A stretch of DNA of 64,000 bases. Origin: Clostridiaceae bacterium (GTDB taxonomy: Bacteria > Bacillota > Clostridia > Lachnospirales > Lachnospiraceae). The notes beneath the pieces were generated by a model. It saw only the letters and a list, made by a program, of their open reading frames with translations. It had not been told where the DNA came from and did no database searches. Shown one piece after another: positions 1 to 8,121 of this stretch (position 1 is the stretch's first letter; each line of letters starts with the position of its first letter). The translations under genes and the position numbers were made by a program. The stretch is from positions 39,912 through 103,911 of the forward strand of contig CABJBA010000013.1 in NCBI GenBank assembly GCA_902363735.1, written 5' to 3'.

Positions 1-1
1 T

Positions 2-367
2 TTTATTAATGCGGTGAATGTTGACAGGCTTTTATCGGGAAGCTGCTTTGCAGAACTGAAGCAGGTGGAGGAAAAAGCCAAACAGGAACCGTCGGAAGCA
101 GAAAAAGAGGTTGACCGCCTGTGGCTTGAGCGAGTGGCGGAAGAGTTTTTTAAAGAACTGGAAACTATGTTTTCCAGGACCTCCAAACCAGTGGTCCGGG
201 CCATTATGGCAAAGGTTTTATCCGGTCTTCCCGTTTATTTCCGTTCCATAAGTGAAATAGAGGATTACATCAGGGGAAGTCTTAAAAGCTGTCTGGATGA
301 AGAGGAAAAGGAAACCTGCAAGGAATTATTGGAAGAGCTGATGGATTATGAAAATATTCTGGTCTGA
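2..367 (+). CDS. C-terminal part of an unidentified conserved protein (5' truncated)
   Basis: The reading frame is open to the left edge of the window (the first complete codon begins at base 2), so this is probably the 3' end of a longer gene and the GTG at 14 need not be its start. The visible 120 or so residues are strongly charged and predicted helical, with many Glu and Lys and a short hydrophobic patch near residues 60-75 (PVVRAIMAKVL). I do not recognise the family. It overlaps the next gene by 20 bases, which suggests translational coupling in one operon. Confidence 0.5.
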   Translation, partial: FINAVNVDRLLSGSCFAELKQVEEKAKQEPSEAEKEVDRLWLERVAEEFFKELETMFSRTSKPVVRAIMAKVLSGLPVYFRSISEIEDYIRGSLKSCLDEEEKETCKELLEELMDYENILV

Positions 368-677
368 CCACTTGTATGTGGGTGAAAAAGCGAGAAGAAA
401 ACGTTACAGGATCATCCGGGGAATCCGCAGATTAAAGCCCATACCTGGAAGTTATGTGATTACGCCTGCTTCTGGGGGGAATAATATACTTGATATATGC
501 CCGGCTTCTATGCTGGTATCCCCTTTTTACAGGGAAAAGGAGCTTCTGGTTATCGGCATTGCATTAAGTTACTGGGAAGCCCTGGAGGTGGTCCGATGCA
601 TTGTGGATGAGATGTACGGTCAAACAGGAGGCTTTGACCTGCTTTCTTTCATAGGGGAAGAGGCCCGTAAGGTGTGA
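348..677 (+). CDS. Conserved hypothetical protein, 109 aa
   Basis: Small basic protein. Its first 35 residues are rich in Arg and Lys (EKARRKRYRIIRGIRR) and are followed by a more hydrophobic half with an ASGGNN turn. There is no signal peptide and no obvious catalytic motif. The start at 348 lies inside the previous gene and the stop is one base before the next candidate start, so it sits tightly in an operon with the DUF2953 and gerW genes downstream. The function is unknown to me; its position suggests a lineage-specific partner of the DUF2953/GerW sporulation genes, which is only context. Confidence 0.6.
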   Translation: MKIFWSDHLYVGEKARRKRYRIIRGIRRLKPIPGSYVITPASGGNNILDICPASMLVSPFYREKELLVIGIALSYWEALEVVRCIVDEMYGQTGGFDLLSFIGEEARKV

Positions 678-678
678 G

Positions 679-1557
679 GTGTCCATGGTTTATATTATTT
701 TACTGGTGTTAAAGATCTTAGGACTGCTGCTTCTTGTGGTGCTTGGCCTTATTTTATTGGTGCTTTTACTGGTTCTTTTTGTTCCGCTCCGGTATAGGGT
801 AGAGGGGTCTTATAATGAAAAGGTGAAGGGAAAAGCCAAAGTATCCTGGCTGCTGCACCTCATTTCCGTGACCCTTTCTTATGAAGAGGATTTCATTATG
901 ACGGTCCGGCTTTTTGGATTTCGGATTTTAAAACCGAAAAAGATGGACCATGAACTCCGGGAAGCAGGGGAGATCATGGTTCAAACCATGGAAGTAAAGC
1001 CGGAGGAAGCATTAGAGGATGTGAAGGAAGAGATACAGAAAAGGCCTGAAAACCGAATTCCGCCTTCTAAAGAGGAAAACTTACGGGAAGAGGCCGGAAG
1101 GACTTCCTGGTTTTTGAAATTAAAGGTAAGAATCCGGAAGCAGTTGTTAAAACTTAAGTTTTTTTTCCATCGTATTTGTGATACACTGAAAACAGTGAAA
1201 GACAAAAAAGAGAAGCTGCAGGCCTGGGTTTCCAATAAGGAAAACCAAAAAACAATGAAGCTGTTTTTAAGACAGCTAAAAAAACTGATCCGCCATATCC
1301 TTCCGCGAAGGGGAAAAGGAGATGTCACGTTTGGATTTGACGATCCTTATATGACGGGGCAGATATTGACCTATGCAAGCGTTATTTATCCGTTTTGCCA
1401 CAAACATCTGAATTTGTATCCGGTTTTTGACCAGGCTGTATTTAAGGCAGAAGGAAACTTCCGGGGCAGGGTACGGATTGGAACGGTCCTTGCGGTGGGA
1501 GGTCGGATGCTGCTTCATAAAAATTTCAGGGTGTTGCTGAAAAAATGGATTCGATAA
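679..1557 (+). CDS. DUF2953 family membrane-anchored protein (YtfI-like)
   Basis: The first 35 residues form a long Leu/Val/Ile transmembrane segment. A charged linker follows (about residues 95-185, rich in Glu and Lys), then a C-terminal conserved part with the DUF2953-type TFGFDDPYMTGQILTYAS stretch near residue 220. In Bacillus the relative YtfI lies directly upstream of ytfJ (gerW), and the same order is seen here. The GTG at 679 follows the previous stop by one base; the ATG at 685 with GAGGTG just upstream is an equally good start, giving 290 instead of 292 residues. The role is unknown; a function in the sporulating cell is inferred from the partner gene. Confidence 0.75.
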   Translation: MSMVYIILLVLKILGLLLLVVLGLILLVLLLVLFVPLRYRVEGSYNEKVKGKAKVSWLLHLISVTLSYEEDFIMTVRLFGFRILKPKKMDHELREAGEIMVQTMEVKPEEALEDVKEEIQKRPENRIPPSKEENLREEAGRTSWFLKLKVRIRKQLLKLKFFFHRICDTLKTVKDKKEKLQAWVSNKENQKTMKLFLRQLKKLIRHILPRRGKGDVTFGFDDPYMTGQILTYASVIYPFCHKHLNLYPVFDQAVFKAEGNFRGRVRIGTVLAVGGRMLLHKNFRVLLKKWIR

Positions 1558-1590
1558 GGGATTGGAATGATAAAGGAGGAATTGCATAAC

Positions 1591-2001
1591 GTGGCAGATA
1601 ATTATTTTACATCTACGGTAGAAGCACTGTTTAAGGGAATGGATACGTTTGTGGCTACAAAAACAGTAGTAGGGGATGCAGTAAAAGTAGATGATACCAT
1701 CATCCTGCCTTTGGTGGATGTTACTTGTGGTATGGCAGCCGGTTCCTTTACGGATGATGCCAAGAAAAAAGGCGCAGGAGGAATGCATGCAAAGATGAGT
1801 CCAAGTGCGGTTTTAATCATCCAGAACGGAGTGACAAAGCTGGTCAATATCAAGCAGCAGGATGCTGTGACAAAAATTTTGGACATGGTTCCTGATTTTG
1901 TCAATAAATTTTCCGGTGGCTCAAAGGATATCTCTCCGGAAGCTTTAAAAGCGGCCGAAGAAATTGCTTCTGCAGGCGAGAAGGAAAATGGAGAAGAATA
2001 A
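1591..2001 (+). CDS. gerW: GerW family sporulation protein (YtfJ)
   Basis: About 136 residues with the GerW/YtfJ layout: an N-terminal helix with SFT-like STVEALFKGMD, a central beta region with a TKTVVGDAVKVDDTIILPLVDV stretch, and a Gly/Ala-rich segment ending in MSPSAVLIIQNG. In Bacillus the protein is made in the forespore and is needed for normal germination with L-alanine. An in-frame ATG exists at 1567, but AAAGGAGG at 1572-1579 lies downstream of it and 11 bases before the GTG at 1591, so GTG 1591 is chosen. The acidic C-terminus (SAGEKENGEE) is typical. It follows the DUF2953 gene by a few bases and is probably in the same operon. Confidence 0.85.
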   Translation: MADNYFTSTVEALFKGMDTFVATKTVVGDAVKVDDTIILPLVDVTCGMAAGSFTDDAKKKGAGGMHAKMSPSAVLIIQNGVTKLVNIKQQDAVTKILDMVPDFVNKFSGGSKDISPEALKAAEEIASAGEKENGEE

Positions 2002-2055
2002 GAAAGGGATAAGCCGCATAGGATATTATATAGCCTGAATGGACTGAGGGATGAT

Positions 2056-2193
2056 ATGATAAGAGTATGCGGACTTATGCTGTTCTGTTTCGGAGCAGGC
2101 ATGGCAATCCTGCTTTTTATCCCGGCAACTATTTTTACGGTTTTATTTATTATTGGATGTCTGGTGTTGGGATATAACCTTTTTTGTTGCTAG
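2056..2193 (+). CDS. Small hydrophobic membrane ORF, 45 aa
   Basis: A 45-codon frame, below the usual annotation cut-off, starts at ATG 2056 with GAGGG five bases upstream and ends at TAG 2191. The product is almost entirely hydrophobic (MIRVCGLMLFCFGAGM..., then a second apolar run ending NLFCC), consistent with one or two membrane-spanning helices and a Cys-Cys end. It lies 54 bases after gerW on the same strand and before a hairpin region, so it may be the last gene of the gerW operon. No family is recognised. A chance ORF is possible, but the ribosome site and the amphipathic-free hydrophobic run argue for a real small protein. Confidence 0.5.
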   Translation: MIRVCGLMLFCFGAGMAILLFIPATIFTVLFIIGCLVLGYNLFCC

Positions 2194-2216
2194 GAGAATT
2201 TTGCTGTAAATAAATA

Positions 2217-2280
2217 GCCCGCCCCTTGGGGCAGGCCTGTAAAGGATAAAAAAATACTCCTGACTGATACAGCCAGGAGT
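2217..2280 (-). terminator. Terminator(s) between the gerW operon and rpmB
   Basis: ACTCCTG at 2256-2262 pairs with CAGGAGT at 2274-2280. Read on the minus strand this hairpin follows the rpmB stop by nine bases and is itself followed by a run of T, so it should end rpmB. A second GC-rich hairpin (GCCCGCCCC with GGGGCAGGC, about 2218-2236) is also followed by a T-rich stretch on the minus strand and could act as a back-up. Confidence 0.75.
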
Positions 2281-2289
2281 TTCCTTTGA

Positions 2290-2475
2290 TTAAGCTCTTT
2301 CAATTAATCCGGATCTTAAGCAGGAAGTACATACGTACATCTTCTTAGCGCCGCCGTTAACTTTTACTTTAACAGACTTGACATTTGCTTTCCACATTTT
2401 GTTAGACCGTCTATGGGAATGGCTCACTGCGTTTCCAAAGTGAGCAGCTTTTTCACAAATTGAACATTTAGCCAT
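2290..2475 (-). CDS. rpmB: 50S ribosomal protein L28
   Basis: A 61-residue basic protein of normal L28 length. It begins MAKCSICEKAAHFGNAVSHSH, has the RSNKMWKAN core, and ends with VCTSCLRSGLIERA. The two CxxC pairs (residues 4/7 and about 49/52) mark the zinc-binding form. L28 is a component of the large ribosomal subunit near the peptide exit/E-site region. The ATG is preceded by AAGGAGGTG on the minus strand. It stands alone, transcribed away from asp23, with about 170 bases of AT-rich sequence between them. Confidence 0.97.
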   Translation of the reverse strand: MAKCSICEKAAHFGNAVSHSHRRSNKMWKANVKSVKVKVNGGAKKMYVCTSCLRSGLIERA

Positions 2476-2606
2476 GATTGCACCTCCTTAAAAGCAACTT
2501 GGATTTTTTTAAGATTGAAAAATCCACAACAAATGTATGATAACAGAAAATCTCATTATTTGCAAGTGAAAATTAAAAATTTGTTTCTTTTTTTGGAAAA
2601 ATCATG

Positions 2607-2612
2607 TATAAT
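2607..2612 (+). promoter_or_regulatory. Candidate -10 box for asp23-fakA
   Basis: TATAAT occurs at 2607-2612, preceded by TG, 33 bases before the asp23 start. The expected -35 region is a T-rich tract without a good TTGACA match, so only the -10 element is convincing. Confidence 0.4.
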
Positions 2613-2644
2613 CAAATAAGACAGAAAGAACGGAGGTAAACAAT

Positions 2645-3001
2645 ATGAAGGGTTATATTAATAATAAACTGGGCGAAATCCAGGTAAGCCCTGATGTTAT
2701 CGCCATGTATGCCGGAACTACGGCAGTGGAATGCTTTGGCATTGTAGGCATGGCTGCTGTCAGTATGAAGGATGGACTTGTTAAGCTCTTAAAGAGAGAA
2801 GGTCTGACTCACGGAATCAATGTGAATATTCAGGACAACCATATTACCATTGATTTTCATGTTATTGTGGCATATGGAATCAGCATTTCTGCAGTAGCCG
2901 ATAATCTGATTGAAAATGTCAAATATAAAGTAGAAGAGTTCACCGGTATGACGGTAGATAAAATCAACATCTTCGTTGAAGGTGTGAGAGTGATTGATTA
3001 A
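2645..3001 (+). CDS. Asp23/Gls24 family protein (YloU-like)
   Basis: 118 residues spanning a single Asp23 domain: an N-terminal LGEIQVSPDVIAMYAG strand-helix, the ECFGIVGMA motif near residue 30, a central VNVNIQDNHITIDFHVIV beta pair, and VDKINIFVEGVRV at the end. Family members are abundant cytoplasmic or membrane-associated envelope-stress proteins. In Firmicutes this short form sits directly before the DhaL-domain gene, as it does here (14 bases to the next start). The GGAGG before ATG 2645 is strong. The biochemical role in clostridia is not established; co-transcription with fakA suggests a membrane-lipid link, which is inference. Confidence 0.85.
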   Translation: MKGYINNKLGEIQVSPDVIAMYAGTTAVECFGIVGMAAVSMKDGLVKLLKREGLTHGINVNIQDNHITIDFHVIVAYGISISAVADNLIENVKYKVEEFTGMTVDKINIFVEGVRVID

Positions 3002-3015
3002 GGAGGAAACTACCT

Positions 3016-4686
3016 GTGGGTATGCAGTATATAGACGCTGAAATGCTCAGAAAAGCATTTCTGGCAGGTGCAAAAGGACTGGAAGCAAAAAAAGAATGGA
3101 TTAACGAATTGAATGTGTTTCCTGTACCCGACGGAGACACCGGAACTAATATGACCATGACCATCATGGCGGCGGCAAAGGAAGTGGCTGCCATTGAAAA
3201 TCCTACTATGGAGGCCGTGGCAAAAGCAATTTCCTCAGGTTCTTTGAGAGGCGCCAGAGGAAATTCCGGCGTTATTTTATCTCAGTTATTCCGGGGATTT
3301 ACCAAAGAAATTGCAACAGTGGATCAGGTGACTGTAACTATTCTGGCACATGCCTTTGTAAGAGCTTCGGAAACCGCCTATAAGGCTGTTATGAAGCCGA
3401 AGGAAGGAACCATTCTTACCGTAGCCAGAGGAATGTCGGAAAAGGCATTGTCGCTGGCTCTTGAGACAGATGATGTTCTGGAATTCTGCCGTAAGGTAAT
3501 TGAGCATGGAGATCATGTATTAAGCCAGACCCCTGAGATGCTTCCAGTGTTAAAACAGGCAGGAGTGGTAGACTCCGGCGGCCAGGGGCTGATGCAGGTG
3601 ATGAAGGGAGCTTTTGATGGCCTTTCGGGCAAGGAAGTGGACTTATCCGTTCAGATTGAAGGAAAATCCGCTGCTCATTCATCAATGGAAGGAGCACACC
3701 TGGGAGAGGTTGATATTAAGTTCGGCTATTGTACCGAGTTCATCATTAACCTGGAAAAGTCTTATGATAATAAAGAGGAAAACCAGTTCAAGGCGTATTT
3801 AGAATCCATTGGAGACTCCCTTGTGGTAGTTTCTGATGACGATATTGTAAAGGTTCATGTTCACACCAATGATCCGGGACTTGCCATTCAGAAGGCTCTG
3901 ACCTATGGCTCTTTATCCCGAATGAAGATTGATAACATGCGGGAGGAGCATCATGAACGGTTAATCCAGGATGCTCAAAAATTGGCTGCCCAGCAAAAGG
4001 CTCAGGAAAAGAAAGATGAGCCCCGCAAACTGTATGGATTTATATCTGTTTCTGCCGGAGAGGGGCTTGATGAAATCTTCCGGGGCATTGGGGCGGATTA
4101 TTTAATCCAGGGCGGCCAGACCATGAATCCCAGCACTGAAGATATGTTAAATGCCATAGATCAGGTAAATGCGGATACTATTTACATCCTTCCTAATAAT
4201 AAAAATATCATACTGGCTGCTGAGCAGGCCAAGAGCCTGGTGGAGGACAAAAAGGTGATTGTGATTCCTTCCAAAACCATTCCCCAGGGCATTACCGCGA
4301 TTATTAATTTTGCGCCTGATTTATCTCCTGAGGACAACGAAACCATTATGACAAAAGAGATGGGACGTGTGAAGACAGGCCAGGTGACTTATGCGGTCCG
4401 CAATACTACCATTGATGATATTGAGATCAGGGAAGGTGATATTATGGCCCTGGGAGATACGGGAATCCTGTCTGTTGGCAAGGAAATCCAGGATACTGTT
4501 TTAAAGTCTCTGGAAGCCATGGTAGAGGAAGAATCGGAGCTGGTGACTATTTATTACGGAAAAGAAGTCAGTGAAGAGGCTGCAGAAGAAATCAGGGGAA
4601 AAGTGGAAGAGATGTTCTCCCACTGTGAAGTAGAACTTCACTCAGGCGGACAGCCCATTTATTATTATCTGGTTTCTGTGGAATAA
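3016..4686 (+). CDS. fakA: DAK/DhaL domain protein, probable fatty acid kinase catalytic subunit FakA (YloV)
   Basis: 556 residues, close to the FakA length of about 550. The N-terminal DhaL nucleotide-binding domain (about 1-200) carries the metal-binding PVPDGDTGTNM motif near residues 36-46 and the SLRGARGNSGVILSQ helix. A middle domain follows (about 225-330, with DDDIVKVHVHTNDPG), then a DegV-like C-terminal part. FakA phosphorylates exogenous fatty acids held by a FakB protein for entry into phospholipid synthesis; the FakB partner is not in this window. The start is GTG 3016, nine bases after AGGAGG at 3001-3006; ATG 3022 is too far from it. The asp23-fakA-recG order matches the yloU-yloV region of Bacillus. 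Confidence 0.85.
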   Translation: MGMQYIDAEMLRKAFLAGAKGLEAKKEWINELNVFPVPDGDTGTNMTMTIMAAAKEVAAIENPTMEAVAKAISSGSLRGARGNSGVILSQLFRGFTKEIATVDQVTVTILAHAFVRASETAYKAVMKPKEGTILTVARGMSEKALSLALETDDVLEFCRKVIEHGDHVLSQTPEMLPVLKQAGVVDSGGQGLMQVMKGAFDGLSGKEVDLSVQIEGKSAAHSSMEGAHLGEVDIKFGYCTEFIINLEKSYDNKEENQFKAYLESIGDSLVVVSDDDIVKVHVHTNDPGLAIQKALTYGSLSRMKIDNMREEHHERLIQDAQKLAAQQKAQEKKDEPRKLYGFISVSAGEGLDEIFRGIGADYLIQGGQTMNPSTEDMLNAIDQVNADTIYILPNNKNIILAAEQAKSLVEDKKVIVIPSKTIPQGITAIINFAPDLSPEDNETIMTKEMGRVKTGQVTYAVRNTTIDDIEIREGDIMALGDTGILSVGKEIQDTVLKSLEAMVEEESELVTIYYGKEVSEEAAEEIRGKVEEMFSHCEVELHSGGQPIYYYLVSVE

Positions 4687-4707
4687 AAGAGACAGACTGC
4701 CTGTTTC

Positions 4708-4738
4708 GGGCAGACGGAAAAAACCGTCTGCCCTTTTT
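4708..4738 (+). terminator. Intrinsic terminator after fakA
   Basis: GGGCAGACGG (4708-4717) and CCGTCTGCCC (4724-4733) form a perfect 10-bp stem with an A-rich loop, followed by TTTTT. It separates asp23-fakA from recG, whose own ribosome site lies just downstream. Confidence 0.9.
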
Positions 4739-4772
4739 GATATAAATTAGATGAGAAAAGAGGGGCGAACCT

Positions 4773-6824
4773 ATGAATCGGGAACCTATTGACTCTTTAA
4801 AGGGAATTGGAGAAAAAACCGGGAAATTATTTCAGAAAATCGGAGTTTTTACAATTGGAGATCTTCTGGAATATTATCCAAGGGAATACGACACCTATGA
4901 GGAGCCTTCTCCCATCGGGGAATTAAAGCCGGACCGGATTATGACAGTGGAAGGAATGCTTCATAAGACTCCGGATGTGAAGCGTTACAGCCATATTCAG
5001 GTTATAACAGCCACGTTAAAGGATGGAACCGGAAGCCTTCAGCTGACCTGGTATAATATGCCTTATCTTCACTCCACATTAAAAGCGGGAATGAGGGCTG
5101 TATTCCGTGGAAAGGTGGTGAAAAAAAGTGGCCGCCTTATTATGGAACAGCCGGAGGTATTTACGGCAGAGGCTTACGGTGAGGTGATTCACTCCATGCA
5201 GCCAATCTACGGGCAGACCAAGGGTCTTAGCAACAAGGCCATTGTCAGGGCCCAGAAGCAGGCATTGAGCCTCAGGCTGATGGTCAGGGATTACATGCCA
5301 GGTGATCTGCGGAAAAAGTATGAACTGGCAGAATATAATTTTGCCATAGAGCATATTCATTTTCCAACGGACCGTCAGGAACTTTTATTTGCCAGGAAGA
5401 GACTTGTATTTGAGGAGTTTTTCTTCTTTCTCATGGCAGTGCGGCGGTTGAAGGAAGGGCGGAATGAAAAGCGAAGTGCTTATTCCTTAAGGTTGTCTTC
5501 TGAGGTGAAAATGTTAAAGAACAGCCTTCCCTATTCTCTTACAAAGGCTCAGGATAAGGTGCTTATTGAGATTCAGGAGGACTTAACGGCAGGGCGGGTC
5601 ATGAACCGCCTGATTCAGGGTGATGTAGGTTCCGGAAAGACCATAATTGCCATTCTGGCTCTTTTGGAAATCTCTTATAACGGATACCAGGGAGCTCTCA
5701 TGGTGCCAACGGAGGTTCTTGCAAGGCAGCACTTTGAATCCATGACCGGACTGTTTACCCAACATCAGATCGACAAAAAGCTGGTGCTGGTTACTGGCTC
5801 TATGACGGCAAAAGAAAAGAGAGAAGCCTATAAAAAAATTGCCGCTCACGAAGTGGATATTATTGTGGGTACCCATGCTCTGATTCAGGAAAAGGTGATA
5901 TATGACAATCTGGCTTTGGTAATTACCGACGAACAGCATCGGTTTGGAGTCAGTCAGAGGGAGATGCTTGGGAAAAAGGGAGAAGAGCCTCATGTTCTGG
6001 TTATGAGTGCAACACCTATTCCCCGGACTCTGGCTATTATTATTTATGGAGATCTGGATATTTCTGTTATTGATGAGCTTCCGGCTGACCGTCTTCCCAT
6101 TAAGAATTGCGTTGTGGACACCGGGTATCGGAATAAGGCATATGATTTTATCAAAAACGAAGTTGCTTTAGGACGTCAGGCTTATGTGATCTGCCCTATG
6201 GTGGAGGCCAGCGAAATGATAGAAGGGGAAAATGTGGTGGACTATACAAAAGTCCTGCAGAGTGCACTTCCCGGAATTCCAGTGGAATTTCTTCATGGAA
6301 AGATGAAGCCAAAGGAAAAAAATACAATTATGGAACGGTTTGCCTGCGGTGAAATCAAAGTGCTGGTTTCCACGACGGTTATTGAGGTCGGGGTGAATGT
6401 CCCTAATGCAACGGTTATGATGATTGAAAATGCAGAGCGTTTCGGTCTTGCCCAGCTTCACCAGTTAAGAGGCCGGGTGGGAAGGGGAAAACATCAGTCC
6501 TACTGTATTTTAGTTAATGGTTCGGAGCAGGATGAAACTAAGAAGCGCCTGGATATTTTAAATAAATCCAACGACGGATTTTTTATAGCGTCAGAGGATT
6601 TAAAACTGAGAGGTCCGGGAGACATTTTCGGAATCCGCCAGAGTGGAGACCTGGAATTTAAGCTGGGAGATATTTTTACCGATGCCAGTATTTTAAAAAC
6701 GGTATCTGATGAAGTGAACCTGCTGTTTCAAAAAGATCCGGAACTGGAAATGGAAGCACACCGTGAACTTCGGGACAAATTAGAAGAATACTTAAAAAAA
6801 AGCTATGGAAAATTGAATTTATAG
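4773..6824 (+). CDS. recG: ATP-dependent DNA helicase RecG
   Basis: 683 residues, a normal RecG length. It has an N-terminal wedge with OB fold (about 1-210; begins with the helix-hairpin-helix-like LKGIGEKTGKLFQKIG), helicase motif I GDVGSGKT near 283-290, the DEQH box near 386, SATPIPRTLA near 410, and the C-terminal helicase lobe with LHQLRGRVGRG near 562. RecG drives reversal of stalled replication forks and branch migration of Holliday junctions in the cytosol. The ATG at 4773 follows AGAGGGGCG. It comes right after the fakA terminator, so it probably has its own promoter in the short gap or depends on read-through. Confidence 0.97.
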   Translation: MNREPIDSLKGIGEKTGKLFQKIGVFTIGDLLEYYPREYDTYEEPSPIGELKPDRIMTVEGMLHKTPDVKRYSHIQVITATLKDGTGSLQLTWYNMPYLHSTLKAGMRAVFRGKVVKKSGRLIMEQPEVFTAEAYGEVIHSMQPIYGQTKGLSNKAIVRAQKQALSLRLMVRDYMPGDLRKKYELAEYNFAIEHIHFPTDRQELLFARKRLVFEEFFFFLMAVRRLKEGRNEKRSAYSLRLSSEVKMLKNSLPYSLTKAQDKVLIEIQEDLTAGRVMNRLIQGDVGSGKTIIAILALLEISYNGYQGALMVPTEVLARQHFESMTGLFTQHQIDKKLVLVTGSMTAKEKREAYKKIAAHEVDIIVGTHALIQEKVIYDNLALVITDEQHRFGVSQREMLGKKGEEPHVLVMSATPIPRTLAIIIYGDLDISVIDELPADRLPIKNCVVDTGYRNKAYDFIKNEVALGRQAYVICPMVEASEMIEGENVVDYTKVLQSALPGIPVEFLHGKMKPKEKNTIMERFACGEIKVLVSTTVIEVGVNVPNATVMMIENAERFGLAQLHQLRGRVGRGKHQSYCILVNGSEQDETKKRLDILNKSNDGFFIASEDLKLRGPGDIFGIRQSGDLEFKLGDIFTDASILKTVSDEVNLLFQKDPELEMEAHRELRDKLEEYLKKSYGKLNL

Positions 6825-6901
6825 AATAGAACTAATGTTGCATTTACAAAGTGGCAGGATTTTACTGAAGAGAAATGTGTGAAAGGAAAAGGAGGCGTGA
6901 T

Positions 6902-7597
6902 ATGAACAGAAAAGTGTTAAAAGATGATGCAAAACAGGCTATGAGGGCCGCGGTAGTAAGCCCTTATATGGTCACTGTAATCATGGGAGTTATTTTATTG
7001 ATATTAAGTTCTGTACAGTTTTTTCTGGATTTGTGGGAAGAGTTTATGGAAAAAGGAATTATAGACAGTGACACCAATATAGTTCTGGCTTTTGGAATCA
7101 GCAGCGCCTTATTTTATTTTGTCAATTTGATTTTGAGCACCATTCTCCAGTTTGGATACTATTCTTACTGTTTAAAGGTTGCAGCAAGAAACCAAAATAT
7201 GTCCTATGGAGACTTATTTTCAACTGTAAGGTATTTATTAAAGGCAGTAGGATTGGTTTTGGTGATGTCCATATTTACGATTTTGTGGTCCCTTTTACTT
7301 CTGATTCCGGGAATCATAGCATCATGCCGTTATTCCCAGGCAATCTTTATTATGGCTGAAAGTCCGGATAAGGGCATCATGGAGTGTATAAGAGAAAGTA
7401 AAGAAATGATGGCAGGACATAAATGGGAGTGGTTTGTACTGGGACTTTCGTTTATTTTGTGGGATCTTTTAGGTTTGTTTACATGTTTCTTGGGATTTAT
7501 TTATGTAGCTCCTTATACAACTGTTACTCTGGCTAATTATTATTATGGGTTAAAGAACAATTTTGCAGACTTTACGGCATGGGAGAAGGCTTATTGA
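6902..7597 (+). CDS. DUF975 family integral membrane protein
   Basis: From ATG 6902 the product is 231 residues; AAAAGGAGG eight bases upstream supports this start over the in-frame ATG at 6875. It has about five to six membrane segments (near 20-40, 65-90, 120-150, 185-215) and the family's conserved C-terminal half: CRYSQAIFIMAESP, then IRESKEMMAGHKWEWF, then FIYVAPYTTVTLANYYY. DUF975 proteins are common in Firmicutes and have no assigned activity. It stands alone, downstream of recG and upstream of a spore protein gene. Confidence 0.8.
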   Translation: MNRKVLKDDAKQAMRAAVVSPYMVTVIMGVILLILSSVQFFLDLWEEFMEKGIIDSDTNIVLAFGISSALFYFVNLILSTILQFGYYSYCLKVAARNQNMSYGDLFSTVRYLLKAVGLVLVMSIFTILWSLLLLIPGIIASCRYSQAIFIMAESPDKGIMECIRESKEMMAGHKWEWFVLGLSFILWDLLGLFTCFLGFIYVAPYTTVTLANYYYGLKNNFADFTAWEKAY

Positions 7598-7637
7598 TGC
7601 TAATGTAAAAAAATGACATTTTACGAAAAACCTTCTA

Positions 7638-7666
7638 GTTTATTTCATTCTGATTCTGCCATAATA
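7638..7666 (+). promoter_or_regulatory. Candidate forespore (sigma-G/F type) promoter of the SASP gene
   Basis: CATAATA at 7660-7666 fits the sigma-F/G -10 consensus. GTTTA at 7638-7642 lies 17 bases upstream and matches four of five positions of the -35 consensus. It is placed about 80 bases before a small acid-soluble spore protein gene, the classic sigma-G target. Confidence 0.5.
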
Positions 7667-7684
7667 GGAGTGTAACACAAAACA

Positions 7685-7717
7685 CACCATGTTTTACAAA
7701 AACAAAAACGCATGGTG
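7685..7717 (+). other. Stem-loop in the SASP 5' leader
   Basis: CACCATG (7685-7691) and CATGGTG (7711-7717) can pair across an A-rich 19-base loop in the untranslated leader of the SASP mRNA. It is not followed by T's. It may stabilise the transcript; chance is not excluded. Confidence 0.4.
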
Positions 7718-7744
7718 AATAGATGAAAAAGGAGGCATATCATT

Positions 7745-7948
7745 ATGTCAGGAAAATCTAACTCTATGAATGTACCAGAAGCAAAAGAAGCAATGGACCG
7801 TTTCAAAATGGAAGTTGCCAGTGAAATTGGTGTTCCCTTAACCAACGGTTATAACGGAAATTTAACCTCTGCCCAGAACGGTTCTGTAGGCGGTTATATG
7901 GTTAAGAAAATGATCGAAGCTCAGGAAAGACAGATGGCAGGTAAATAA
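7745..7948 (+). CDS. Alpha/beta-type small acid-soluble spore protein
   Basis: 67 residues with the two conserved SASP regions: the N-terminal FKMEVASEIGVPL, which includes the germination protease (GPR) cleavage site around Glu-Val-Ala-Ser-Glu, and the C-terminal GYNGNLTSAQNGSVGGYMVKKMI. These proteins saturate forespore DNA, force an A-like form and protect it from UV and heat. They are degraded by GPR at germination. AAAAGGAGG precedes the ATG. It is a single-gene unit with its own sporulation-type promoter and strong terminator. Confidence 0.95.
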   Translation: MSGKSNSMNVPEAKEAMDRFKMEVASEIGVPLTNGYNGNLTSAQNGSVGGYMVKKMIEAQERQMAGK

Positions 7949-7978
7949 TCTGCAAAAGTAAAAAAGCAGAAAAAAGAA

Positions 7979-8029
7979 GGAGCCGCAGTTTCCCAACTGA
8001 TTCAGTTTGGAGCTGCGGCTCCTTTTTTT
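7979..8029 (+). terminator. Strong intrinsic terminator after the SASP gene
   Basis: GGAGCCGCAG (7979-7988) pairs with CTGCGGCTCC (8013-8022). The stem continues inward through CCAACTGA and TCAGTTTGG, and TTTTTTT follows directly. Confidence 0.9.
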
Positions 8030-8048
8030 GTTTTCGTAACTGTTTTTG

Positions 8049-8076
8049 TTGTATATCTGCAGACTTATGGTAAAAT
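8049..8076 (+). promoter_or_regulatory. Candidate sigma-A promoter for rsmD-coaD
   Basis: TTGTAT (8049-8054), a 16-base spacer and TAAAAT (8071-8076), located 46 bases before the rsmD start and just after the SASP terminator. Confidence 0.5.
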
Positions 8077-8121
8077 AAAAGCTGAGCTGCAATACTCCAT
8101 AAAGATAAAGCGAGGATTGAA

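Noticed and set aside
981..1328. Minus-strand frames opposite DUF2953 and gerW (also 1276-1788 and 1602-2102)
   Set aside because: They are shadows of well-supported plus-strand genes, without ribosome sites and with protein composition typical of antisense frames.
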